DNA from: Lycorma delicatula
Lineage: Eukaryota > Arthropoda > Insecta > Hemiptera > Fulgoridae
Reading direction: 5' to 3'
Assembly: GCF_047948215.1 (NCBI RefSeq)
Contig: NC_134462.1
Span: 121,976,937-122,040,936, forward strand
Length of the DNA stretch: 64,000 nucleotides
The notes beneath the pieces were generated by a model. It did no database searches and was not told where the DNA came from. It saw only the letters and a list, made by a program, of their open reading frames with translations. The position numbers and the translations under genes are program-made. Positions within the stretch are counted from its first letter, which is position 1. Each line of letters begins with the position of its first letter. This document shows, piece after piece, positions 57,701 to 63,227 of the stretch.

Positions 57701-60463
57701 ATATTTTTTATCTTTTTTACACAAGAATTTATATTTTGTATTTTTTTATAATTTACTTTTATCATTAAAGAAGAAGAAATTGTACAAACATAAAACTGAA
57801 ATCAATGGAAAGGTTCAGCCACCAACTTCTACATCAGAATCTTTAAGGTCTAGTTCTCGGTCTATTCCGACGTAACAGTTTTTTTAAGCGTTTTACGTTA
57901 TCGTCGACCGGAAAACAAAAATATAAAATCTAATAAAAAATTTAAACTAAAATATTAAAAACAAAATAAAAAAAAAAAATTAAATTAAAAATATTTAACA
58001 CAAAAACATACTACTACTATCACAGCTAACACACCAAAAAATGAATTCTAACTACTTCCACAGACGTTAAAACACAGTCACAGAAGTTTAAATATACACA
58101 CAGACACACACACACAAAAAGCTTGGCTGATATTGGAATGAAATAACAAATTAATAAAGTGCAATACCTTAGCTACAAAATGCAAATTAAATCCCCGTTA
58201 CCACACAGACCTCATCGTCTATAGTGTAATGATTACATTTGAGATTCCCTTTTTATGAGGGAAGAAGTGGAAGTCGCAAGGAGCCAAACCCGGCGAATAT
58301 GGCGGATGCGGAATAGGCTCAAACTTCAGCTGGCGGAGAGCCATAAGAGGTGCGCGGTACCCATCGTGCACAGATTTTACGGTAACCCAATCGCTCGATG
58401 AGATGGCCTATTCGTTCTTTAGATATGCCTGATTGAATAGCGATGTGTTGCTCGGCGATTCGCCGGTCACTTTGAAGCAAATCGTCCGCCTCCTTTTCGA
58501 TATTTCTCGTCAGTCACAGAAATCGGTAGTCCGCTGCGAGGTGCGTCCTCAATTGTCGCTTTACCGGCTTCACATTCATGAAATTTCAACGCCCACCTAT
58601 TTACAGTACTCCTGTCAACAGTTTCACTACCGTAAACCGGTTTTTAAACGAGGAAAATATTCGTAGGATTCACATTTTCTGCTGTTAAAAATTCGATCAC
58701 TGCGCGCTGTTTTAAACGTGTTGATATACTGGCCGTACTCGACTCTTTTTTAACTGCTACTGAAAACAAACCGGTAAACGGATTTCAACGCATTATCGCG
58801 CAGATTTTTAGAAGGGGATTTTAGCTACCATGTGCTGCCACGCCCGGCTCGATATACCTTTTGTCTCCGTGTAGCACAATAGTATGCAAAATTTATCAGC
58901 AGAACTTCGTGTATATATGTGTTTGTATGTATGTATATATATATATATATATATATACACTAAAATAAAATAAATTTAATTAACTCCGAGAGGAATGTAA
59001 AGGGCTCCTTCTCGAATAACGGTAACAAAAAAAAATTATAAGAATAACACTATTAAAAAGTATGTAAAGAAATTAAAACACCCGGTTCAAAATCTGTTTA
59101 TTATTGCCCACGATTCCACGAATGTTTCTGGGCAATTTAAATTTAAGACGCAAGGCCGCATAACATTTGCCAGACAAGTGTCATGTTCTCATAGCGCAGT
59201 GAAATTCTACAGTTATCTTGTTTTGTTACTGACATGTTCAAACCGTTCCATCACAGTATCTTACGGTGCTACTCGGTGGAAGAATATGTACAGACAGTAA
59301 ATAACCAACGATATTTTTTTATTTTCATCCCCATAATACTATATGCTAGCGTTATTATTGTTTTTAAATTGTGTATACTATCCGAACTACTTTTTTAAGC
59401 TTTTTATTATTATTATTATAATTATTGATAATATAATCTACATTTATTATTTATTTTATTAATTTGCTTCACTCAAAATACTGTTAATAATTATGAATGA
59501 CGAGCAGTTGATTGATTGATTTAGTGCGGTGACATCCTGTAATTAACAATTTGGCAAACAAAAAGTATATAAACTAAGTCAAAAAGGGGGAATTTGGAAT
59601 GACATAGCTAACGAAATGAAAACCGATGGTAAGTAGGCCTACATGTAGTATCTTTTCCTTATAGTAACTAATTTAGGCTAATACAGATTCGTAAGATTAT
59701 TTCACAAAGTACTTTATTTACAGTCTCTTATAAATAACTGATTTTTAAATATTTTTAACCGCAGTAGAAGTCCCTGAAGTGAAGAACTTTTAAAATTTCT
59801 CTTGATGAATTTCTCCCTGAAATGGAATACGTTTGATTTACTTTTTGCTCGGTATCGTTACTAACTAGTATTTGATTTGACTGTAATGCATTTTTATAGA
59901 ATTACGTATAACGCAAATCTCTGAAATTATATTGTCGCACATTTTCTAGTTTGCCTGAACTTTTGTGTCGGTATTCTGAAAACAATTTCAATAAATCTTA
60001 AGCAGCTTAAACGAAAATTAAATACAGCCTTACCGTCATCTAACTGTTGGCCAGGATACAGTCTTAAATATGTTGTGAACGGGTCATCTTCGAGGAATTT
60101 GATTAATACTTCAAAAACTTACCGATATGTGCAAATAATGGACTAAATTACATTATTACTGTCGCGGCACGGGCACCGTTGTGTAACTGCAGGTTTCCTA
60201 ACCCTGTTTTAGTTAATTATTATTTTATCTTTTTTTTTTTCTTTACGAATTAAAAGATTTTACACAGAAAAACAATTTTTAGGCGGACAAAAAAAATCTG
60301 GAAGAAGCAAAAAAATCAGTGTTAAATAATAACGCTTGGGGATTAATATACTTCGGACCAAATTTTTCATCTTCACTAATAGACAGAATATTTTCTGAAA
60401 TCACTGATATTAAAAACGAGTCGCTTGAAACGGGATCAATTCAGGTGCAAATGGATTCAACAA
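33433..60463 (+). CDS. ABCH-subfamily ABC transporter (ABCG23-like), N-terminal part, gene 2 (continues beyond the window)
   Basis: Nine exons (33433-33545, 33985-34117, 34272-34426, 36892-36999, 39115-39208, 40229-40357, 49767-49897, 53354-53561, 60283-60463) give 1252 nt with every splice phase consistent, i.e. 417 residues of an expected roughly 700-750. ATPase motifs in order: Walker [10 protein letters not shown]-loop G-L-M-P-Q, signature M-S-G-G-Q-Q-R-R, Walker [15 protein letters not shown]-loop [12 protein letters not shown] charged linker leads to helix 1 ([11 protein letters not shown]) and a Cys-rich extracellular loop with N-glycosylation sequons. Known role of the family: ATP-driven export by a plasma-membrane half-transporter that must dimerise. 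The start is the first ATG of exon 1, but the frame stays open back to the acceptor, so an upstream coding exon is possible. The next expected segment (N-Q-Q-I-G-x in relatives) was not found before 64000. Confidence 0.87.
33631..33739. repeat. Simple repeats (TC)n, (CACT)n, (TA)n
   Basis: A CT/CA-rich run at 33631-33690 and an uninterrupted TA run at 33711-33739, in the first intron of gene 2. Confidence 0.9.
33985..34117 (+). CDS. ABCH gene 2, exon 2 (Walker A)
   Basis: Encodes [18 protein letters not shown] through to the Q-loop G-L-M-P-Q, with GT-AG borders and phase 0 at the end. Walker A is intact. Confidence 0.93.
34272..34426 (+). CDS. ABCH gene 2, exon 3 (helical subdomain)
   Basis: Encodes [18 protein letters not shown] and continues to R-I-G-S-M, just before the signature motif. 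Phase 2 end; the Ser codon is completed in the next exon. Confidence 0.9.
34494..34812. mobile_element. hAT-like non-autonomous element (MITE)
   Basis: Begins cagtggttcccaacct and ends with its inverted copy (15 of 16 bases match), a terminal repeat shape typical of hAT-derived MITEs. No coding content. The 8-bp flanks (aaaccggt and tcactcat) do not match, so the target duplication has eroded or the ends are slightly misplaced. It lies in the third intron of gene 2. Confidence 0.6.
34950..36310 (+). mobile_element. IS630/Tc1-mariner-type transposon relic
   Basis: Imperfect terminal similarity (tatacagagtgattcc left against the inverted tatacaggtgaatc at about 36310). The plus strand reads as a transposase in several frames: N-terminal L-I-Y-G-K and [12 protein letters not shown] (35160-35240), [10 protein letters not shown] (about 35540), N-D-G-A-P-T-H with an intact second catalytic Asp (about 35745), and [11 protein letters not shown] (35850-35880), where the third catalytic Asp has become Asn and an upstream Trp has become a stop. 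Clearly inactive. Confidence 0.8.
36892..36999 (+). CDS. ABCH gene 2, exon 4 (signature and Walker B)
   Basis: Encodes (S)[13 protein letters not shown], then [13 protein letters not shown]. Both the ABC signature and the catalytic Glu after Walker B are intact. The intron before it (34427-36891) carries a hAT-like MITE and an IS630/Tc1-type relic. Confidence 0.93.
37000..37639. other. Intron of gene 2; nothing recognised
   Basis: AT-rich non-coding sequence between exon 4 and a LINE fragment. Confidence 0.5.
37640..38060 (-). mobile_element. LINE 3' fragment (Jockey/RTE-type C-terminus)
   Basis: The reverse complement reads, with one or two frame changes, [27 protein letters not shown], then [12 protein letters not shown] and F-R-G-S-L-Q-D. 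This is the familiar C-terminal tail of non-LTR elements: P-R-x-x-W, then a C...C-x...H...C-P-type finger. The second His is lost. It lies in the fourth intron of gene 2. Confidence 0.75.
38061..39114. other. Intron of gene 2; alternating purine-pyrimidine tract
   Basis: No coding signal. Apart from the hairpin at 38376 it holds 27 bases of strictly alternating CG/TG/CA sequence at 38997-39023, a potential left-handed DNA tract in an otherwise AT-rich intron. Confidence 0.5.
38376..38417. repeat. Perfect 17-bp hairpin
   Basis: Arms 38376-38392 (aagagataaaactagtt) and 38401-38417 with an 8-nt loop, in intron sequence. Confidence 0.85.
39115..39208 (+). CDS. ABCH gene 2, exon 5 (H-loop)
   Basis: Encodes [16 protein letters not shown], then [13 protein letters not shown] with the switch His. 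Borders attattttcag and gtaagt. Confidence 0.92.
39209..40228. other. Intron of gene 2; one hairpin with an extra direct copy
   Basis: No ORF or known repeat. The perfect 13-bp hairpin at 39653-39682 (attcggccacatc) is followed by a third, direct partial copy gatgtggctgaatta at about 39690. Confidence 0.5.
39653..39682. repeat. Perfect 13-bp hairpin
   Basis: Arms 39653-39665 and 39670-39682 with loop ctaa. Confidence 0.85.
40229..40357 (+). CDS. ABCH gene 2, exon 6 (end of the ATPase domain)
   Basis: Encodes [18 protein letters not shown] and [10 protein letters not shown], ending in a Glu/Lys-rich stretch, phase 0. The reading frame runs on into the intron's (TA)n tract, which should not be read as protein. 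Confidence 0.9.
40358..41607. other. Intron of gene 2; (TA)n and unassigned sequence
   Basis: Starts with a (TA)n run at about 40362-40387. Two similar stretches near 40980-41100 and 41380-41500 share words such as accaaaattaaatg.cat.aatg, suggesting a diverged local duplication about 400 bp apart. No gene. Confidence 0.45.
41608..42838 (-). mobile_element. R1-type LINE, family B copy 3 (3' end), abutting LINE A
   Basis: The minus strand carries the C-terminal segment [12 protein letters not shown] and, after a frame change, [14 protein letters not shown] (42617-42750), where the finger His is retained. The family B 3' UTR follows, down to ccaacccc at about 41608. The start near 42764-42838 shows tandem imperfect copies of cgaagctccctaat. 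It directly adjoins the 3' end of LINE A with no unique spacer. Confidence 0.75.
43176..43790 (-). pseudogene. LINE A thumb and C-terminal finger
   Basis: 43788-43588 reads [11 protein letters not shown] followed by Q-R-R-A-L. 43556-43176 reads [13 protein letters not shown], then C-V-C-G-E and Y-L-M-F-D-C-P; in related tails His sits where Tyr is now. Confidence 0.8.
43800..45502 (-). pseudogene. LINE A linker and reverse transcriptase
   Basis: 45502-44927 encodes a basic linker ([24 protein letters not shown]). RT follows: [16 protein letters not shown] at about 44740, R-P-I-S-L-L and E-R-L-V-V-E-R-L near 44570, [14 protein letters not shown] at about 44240-44280, and the active-site F-A-D-D at 44171-44182. 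Both catalytic aspartates of the F-A-D-D box survive, but frames change at least twice. Confidence 0.85.
45500..45797 (-). pseudogene. LINE A endonuclease C-terminus with a 48-bp tandem duplication
   Basis: Minus-strand [17 protein letters not shown] matches the end of an AP-like endonuclease. A 48-bp unit occurs twice (45567-45614 and 45615-45662), adding 16 codons. The N-terminal catalytic part is missing, and two hairpins occupy the junction with ORF1: arms 45737-45746/45751-45760, and 45779-45792/45798-45811, separated by three cctcat units. Confidence 0.7.
45798..46890 (-). pseudogene. LINE A ORF1 (gag-like, CCHC zinc knuckles)
   Basis: Three overlapping frames: 46851-46567 ([12 protein letters not shown]; the open frame extends upstream to about 46885), 46579-46178 ([18 protein letters not shown]) and 46253-45798 ([15 protein letters not shown] followed by K-C-S-A-C). 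Two frameshifts separate them. The last piece holds the Cys-His knuckle typical of retroelement nucleic-acid-binding proteins. Confidence 0.8.
46891..49766. other. Intron of gene 2; diverged short repeats, no gene
   Basis: CpG is noticeably more frequent than in the 12-41 kb part of the window. The motif gctgaaagtaacgatgaccg...gatgcagaac..atcgt near 48265 recurs with changes at about 48675 and, more weakly, at about 48835. A plus-strand ORF at 49098-49406 has no recognisable domain. Confidence 0.45.
49767..49897 (+). CDS. ABCH gene 2, exon 7 (43-codon linker, cryptic)
   Basis: A 131-nt open stretch between tctatgtag and gtaagt, too short to show up as a long ORF. It encodes R-I-L-P-P-T-S-T, then [17 protein letters not shown], the amphipathic segment that precedes helix 1 in this family. 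Its length (3n+2) is exactly what is needed to connect phase 0 at 40357 to the exon at 53354; the joint creates a Gln codon (CA+G). It lies 9.4 kb from the previous exon because of the LINE pair in the intron. Confidence 0.78.
49898..51106. other. Intron of gene 2; nothing recognised
   Basis: No supported gene or repeat. A minus-strand ORF at 50050-50268 looks fortuitous. Confidence 0.5.
51121..51279 (-). mobile_element. tRNA-derived SINE with 14-bp target-site duplication
   Basis: The minus strand starts gctggcctccgtagcacaag (A box), continues cctttcatctggaggtccca, a B box ggtttgaatcc, a short body and a T-rich/A-rich end. ttatttagttactc occurs at 51107-51120 and 51280-51293, a perfect 14-bp duplication that proves insertion. 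It has the same head as 22375-22460. Confidence 0.9.
51294..52149. other. Intron of gene 2; nothing recognised
   Basis: Strongly AT-rich, no coding signal. Confidence 0.5.
52150..52640 (+). mobile_element. Non-LTR retrotransposon C-terminal fragment (RTE-like)
   Basis: Reads Y-R-A-E-T-L, then K-M-D-N-L-E-K-E, and later [19 protein letters not shown], the W-x-x-x-V-x-x-D-L-x-E-x-x-I pattern found near the C-terminus of RTE-type polyproteins. After a frame change M-K-A-F-W-Q-K-R follows, the usual last segment. The 94-codon ORF (52208-52492) is therefore a transposon remnant, not an exon of the ABCH gene. Confidence 0.6.
52850..52900 (+). mobile_element. SINE fragment (B box only)
   Basis: ctccgggttcaagtcccggt contains a perfect polymerase III B box and is followed by cagacgtaac, similar to the body after the B box at 51220. 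No A box or tail is preserved. Confidence 0.5.
53354..53561 (+). CDS. ABCH gene 2, exon 8 (TM1 and start of extracellular loop)
   Basis: Encodes [14 protein letters not shown], then W-G-G-D-P-T-G-L and a Cys-rich region (N-C-S, G-C-N-Y, M-S-C-R-Y-L) with N-x-S sequons. Acceptor atttttaag, donor gtatga, phase 0 end. Confidence 0.88.
53562..55370. other. Intron of gene 2; fragments of dispersed repeats
   Basis: No gene. About 54735-54790 is an inverted copy of about 17400-17450; about 54950-55010 is an inverted copy of part of the 21.06-kb repeat; about 55190-55265 resembles about 33285-33365. The block 53600-53880 is less AT-rich and may be another repeat, not identified. Confidence 0.5.
55371..57130 (+). 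pseudogene. Broken copy of an uncharacterised multicopy arthropod ORF
   Basis: From memory of arthropod predicted proteins, this resembles a recurrent uncharacterised family containing V-G-D-Q-D-K-x-W, R-P-V, L-x-L-S-K, L-P-P-L-H-x-K-L-G-L-M-K-x-[17 protein letters not shown] and D-E-Q-G-E blocks. Here: L-G-D-Q-D-K-S-W (about 55435), [12 protein letters not shown] (55970-56010), L-Y-L-S-K-R-H (56160), [12 protein letters not shown] (with a frameshift, about 56690-56725), A-K-L-K-E-G-I-F (56803-56828), [12 protein letters not shown] (about 57010) and S-D-E-Q-G-E (about 57055). Several stops and frameshifts, plus a LINE inserted after 55481. The function of the family is unknown to me. The conserved Asp/Glu/His blocks could suit a transposase-like nuclease, but that is inference. 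It lies in the last visible intron of ABCH gene 2. Confidence 0.65.
55482..55779 (-). mobile_element. LINE 3' end (5'-truncated, poly(A)) with 19-bp target-site duplication
   Basis: The minus strand encodes [32 protein letters not shown], then [19 protein letters not shown] and a stop, the common C-terminus of an insect non-LTR endonuclease-reverse transcriptase. A run of eight A residues on the minus strand follows. gtagcacgcatcaagcgtt is repeated exactly at 55463-55481 and 55780-55798. The minus-strand ORF is open over its whole length, so this is a relatively young insertion. Confidence 0.92.
57131..58139. other. Intron of gene 2; nothing recognised
   Basis: Contains a run of about 20 T at 57238-57256. 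No gene. Confidence 0.5.
58140..58900 (-). mobile_element. mariner element with internal deletion
   Basis: The minus strand reads as mariner transposase: [57 protein letters not shown] and A-R-W-V-P-R, then jumps to [24 protein letters not shown]. The segment with the first two catalytic aspartates is deleted (junction about 58340); the third is retained. A stop at the I-F-L-V end of the N-terminal block and a frameshift near 58490 add to the damage. Confidence 0.88.
58925..58958. repeat. (TGTA)n/(TA)n microsatellite
   Basis: tgtatgtatgta followed by about 11 TA units. Confidence 0.9.
58959..60282. other. Intron of gene 2; MADF-like remnant, otherwise unassigned
   Basis: At 59493-59632 an ATG-led stretch reads M-N-D-E-Q-L-I-D and, after two stops, [19 protein letters not shown], followed by gtaagt. 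It is reminiscent of a MADF/SANT-like domain (W-x-x-I-A-x-E-M), as found next to Harbinger-type transposons. Too short and broken for more. Confidence 0.3.
60283..60463 (+). CDS. ABCH gene 2, exon 9 (extracellular loop)
   Basis: Encodes L-E-E-A-K-K-S-V, then [13 protein letters not shown] and S-I-Q-V-Q-M-D-S-T, matching the A-W-G-x-I-x-F-x-x-N-F and Q-V-x-x-D segments of the family. Phase 1 end with donor gtaagt at 60464. A degenerate Penelope-like element begins some 250 bases further on. Confidence 0.88.
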
Positions 60464-60848
60464 GTAAGTACAAAAAAAAAATACTATTTTTATAATTTTT
60501 AAAATACTGGTATAAAAGAAAACTATGTCGCAAAAATACTTTTATAACAAATTAATTTATTTGTAATTTGAAGATATGACTTCACGGTAATTTTGGCTTT
60601 TCACGCTTCTTAATTAAGTAACATTATTTTTAAGATAATCAATACTTTGTCCGATTCTTCATAATATGCACGATTAACTTCTCAAACATGGTACCGCTGA
60701 TATGTTAAATGAATAAATTAACGATTAATGTAATCCAACTTACCAGCACGTAAGGTGGATTACATTAAACCCGGACAGTCAAGACTGTTTTTAAATTTTT
60801 AACTATGATGTTTTTAACTTTTGACTTTAAATATATTAGTTTAAACTT

Positions 60849-60876
60849 CTGATGATGTCTTCTGGGTAGGCCGAAA
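60849..60876 (+). ncRNA. Hammerhead-ribozyme-like core of the Penelope-like element
   Basis: CTGATGA (60849-60855) and GAAA (60873-60876) flank a possible 4-bp stem gtct/aggc (one G.U pair). This is the box order of a hammerhead core; Penelope-like terminal repeats are known to carry such ribozymes. Stems I and III are not evident, so this is a relic or a chance match. Confidence 0.35.
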
Positions 60877-61981
60877 GATTTAGAGTACATGTCAACGTGC
60901 CGGTAACGTGGATTACATTAATCGTTATTAATTTATTTAATATTCGTGATACTGAACGTACAGTCATACGTTTTAACGTTAGTGACAGTGCTAGGAAGAG
61001 CAGAAAAGAACTTACGATAAATATCGATTACGATAATCCTAGCAGAAATAAAAAACGCTAAAAACTTTAACCCGGTCAGCCGGACTACGTTAGCGAAAAA
61101 ATTTCAATTCAATACCGCTAAAGTACATAAGACGATAGCCAATATTTGGTTTAACAGATGGTGTGTGGAAAATAACGCGATTCCGGCTTATGCTAAAATT
61201 AAGAATAAGGCAAATAATTACTCTTCGACAAACGTCATTAGAAAAACAGAAAATAGCGGGTGAAAAAGGAAGTTAAGACATATATTAAGAACAAGCTAAA
61301 CGATAAGGTTTTAAACCTACACCTACCTTAACGCTTAGTGAACGTTTTTTTCTAAAAAAGAAACTTTGAATACATTAATAGAAAAAACAAAAGGCGAGAA
61401 ATCAAAATGAATTTTAAAAAAAGTGACAAACTCGGTAAGAAATCATAAATATCGAAATAAATTAACAAAACTGAAAAGAATCTAGCGAATCGGAAGAAAG
61501 ATGGTACGTTTCACGATAGGGTAATTAACTTAAAATTAGTTTCAAAAGAAGAGGGATAATATTTATTAAGTAAAGGATTAAAACATAATATATGGAGTAG
61601 GAAAATCGGGAAGGAATAGATATCAAAAATGGACTTTCATTATCCTACTGCAGAATGAAGAACAAGAACACGAAATACATTTAACAAGGGAAAGTATAAG
61701 TAAAGTAATATACCGACGATAAAATAAAAATAACAATAAAGAAGAAAAATCTATTAAAATTTTAAAGAAGTCCATAAAACACGACACAGTAATTACAAAA
61801 GAAATAATTACGTACAAAAAACAAACTGCAAAGTTGAACCTAAACGGAAGTATAGCGAAGGCAAATTAAGAAGGTTATAAAAAATTTAAGAAATTAGTTA
61901 TTTGTAGATAAATCCGGTAAAATAAGATCGTAAAATTGTAAATAATCCTAAAATAAGATCGCAGATAATACACGAACAAAA

Positions 61982-62470
61982 TCAACCGATAGGTCGATAA
62001 TAAACTGTAGGACAGCTCCGGCATACGAATTACCTAAATATTTGAAAAATATTATAAAACAAATGGGAATTTTGGAAAACAAAAACGAAGTTAAAAATTC
62101 CGTAGATGTAGCAAATAAATTTGAGAAAATAAGGATTACAAAAAATCGTTTGGTTTATATCTGCAACGATCAAATTTGTTTAGTAACAAAGAGAGTGTAG
62201 AGACACCTTGAGTTATTTTGGATCGAAACCGGTTTAAATTCAATAACAAAATGTAAATACCAGACGGATTAAAAACGGGATATCCTTTGTAAGGAATTTT
62301 AAATGAATGTTTTATTCCATATAGAAGTAAAATATACATCCGGGATATTAGAAATAGACTATTTAGTAAACGTAAGATACACGGAAGACTCGTTGATAAC
62401 AGTAAAGGATAAAACTGAAACAATAGAGATTTAATATTAAATGAAATTAACAAAATACTGTACGTAAAAA
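61982..62470 (+). pseudogene. Penelope-like reverse transcriptase remnant
   Basis: The R-T-A-P-A-Y-x-L-x-K-Y-L block, the D-V-A-N-K block, P-D-G-L-x-x-G-Y-P-L (RT motif 4-like, normally G-x-P-L-S) and a L-V-D-N box appear in the correct order. The catalytic Y-x-D-D has lost its second Asp. Confidence 0.75.
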
Positions 62471-62819
62471 TTTAAGTTTACAACGGAAAAGAAGCTAAAA
62501 TATGAAAAACGTTTTAGATTTTAAAATAAGAAGGAAACTACAAGAAACTACAATTAGGTAATATAGAGAATACACATACACATATAACATAATAAAAACG
62601 ATCTATCCGTACACGGGAACAAAAAATCAGCTGCGTTTAGACATATGTCCAATCGCGTCATCGGTTTACCGTTAAGTAAAATATAATACAAAAAAAACTC
62701 GATATTATCTTTCAAATAATAGCGAATAATGATATAAGAAAACAATAATATAAGGAAAGTATTTCGAAAGATAAAAAGGCAAAAACGGAACGATAATACC
62801 AAAAGAAAGAAGATAAAAC

Positions 62820-63110
62820 GAAAACTGGCAAAATTTACGTTTACAGAAAAAGAAATCATATAAAGGACTTCTTTAAGAAATATAAATATAGCATTTAGCG
62901 CAAATAATAATCAGGAATAAATTTTGAAATAATACAGAAGAAAAAGATAATTACAATAAAAATGGAACGTACCGAATAAAATTTGATTGTAATGCGACGA
63001 ATCTGTGTCGAAATATCAAGATTAAACAAGAAAGAAATTCACAAACCCAAATCTACCGATGTTCGGTCAAGAGATGAATATTGTATCGATAAAGTTCAGA
63101 CAGTGTTTCA
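62820..63110 (+). pseudogene. Penelope-like GIY-YIG endonuclease remnant
   Basis: N-I-N-I-A-F-S-A-N-N-N-Q (about 62887-62920) precedes G-T-Y-R-I-K-F-D-C-N-A-T-N-L-C, where relatives have G-I-Y-K-I-x-C-x-C. The Y-I-G half is not preserved. Confidence 0.6.
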
Positions 63111-63180
63111 CTAAAAAAACAGACTTTTTAGCTGTTCTGTTTTAGATGGAATAAGTAATAATTTAAGGCTATGGACGGGA

Positions 63181-63227
63181 ACGCGGATATTTAATACAGT
63201 TTCTCTTTAATAATAACAAGAGAATTC
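63181..63227. other. Junction between Penelope-like and LINE sequence
   Basis: Short AT-rich spacer, no clear target duplication. Confidence 0.4.

Larger units (their letters stand above)
60711..63180 (+). mobile_element. Degenerate Penelope-like retroelement
   Basis: The 5' side has inverted repeats (60711-60752 against about 60894-60940, core gattaatgtaatcca), with a hammerhead-like core at 60849-60876 between them. The plus strand then reads in shifting frames as a Penelope-like polyprotein: I-I-N-C-R-T-A-P-A-Y-E-L-P-K-Y-L (about 61997-62044), N-R-F-K-F-N-N-K and P-D-G-L-K-T-G-Y-P-L (about 62225-62290), I-Y-I-R-D-I-R, R-L-V-D-N-S where Y-V-D-D-x is expected (62389-62400), L-N-E-I-N-K-I, S-A-A-F-R-H-M-S-N-R (62630-62660), and a GIY-YIG start G-T-Y-R-I-K-F-D-C-N-A (62964-62996). 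The RT active site is mutated and stops are many. It sits downstream of ABCH exon 9. Confidence 0.75.

Noticed and set aside
12056..60463. A single very long ABC gene with the membrane half first.
   Set aside because: Gene 1 ends in a stop after the last helix, and gene 2 begins with its own ATPase domain; two tandem genes explain this better.
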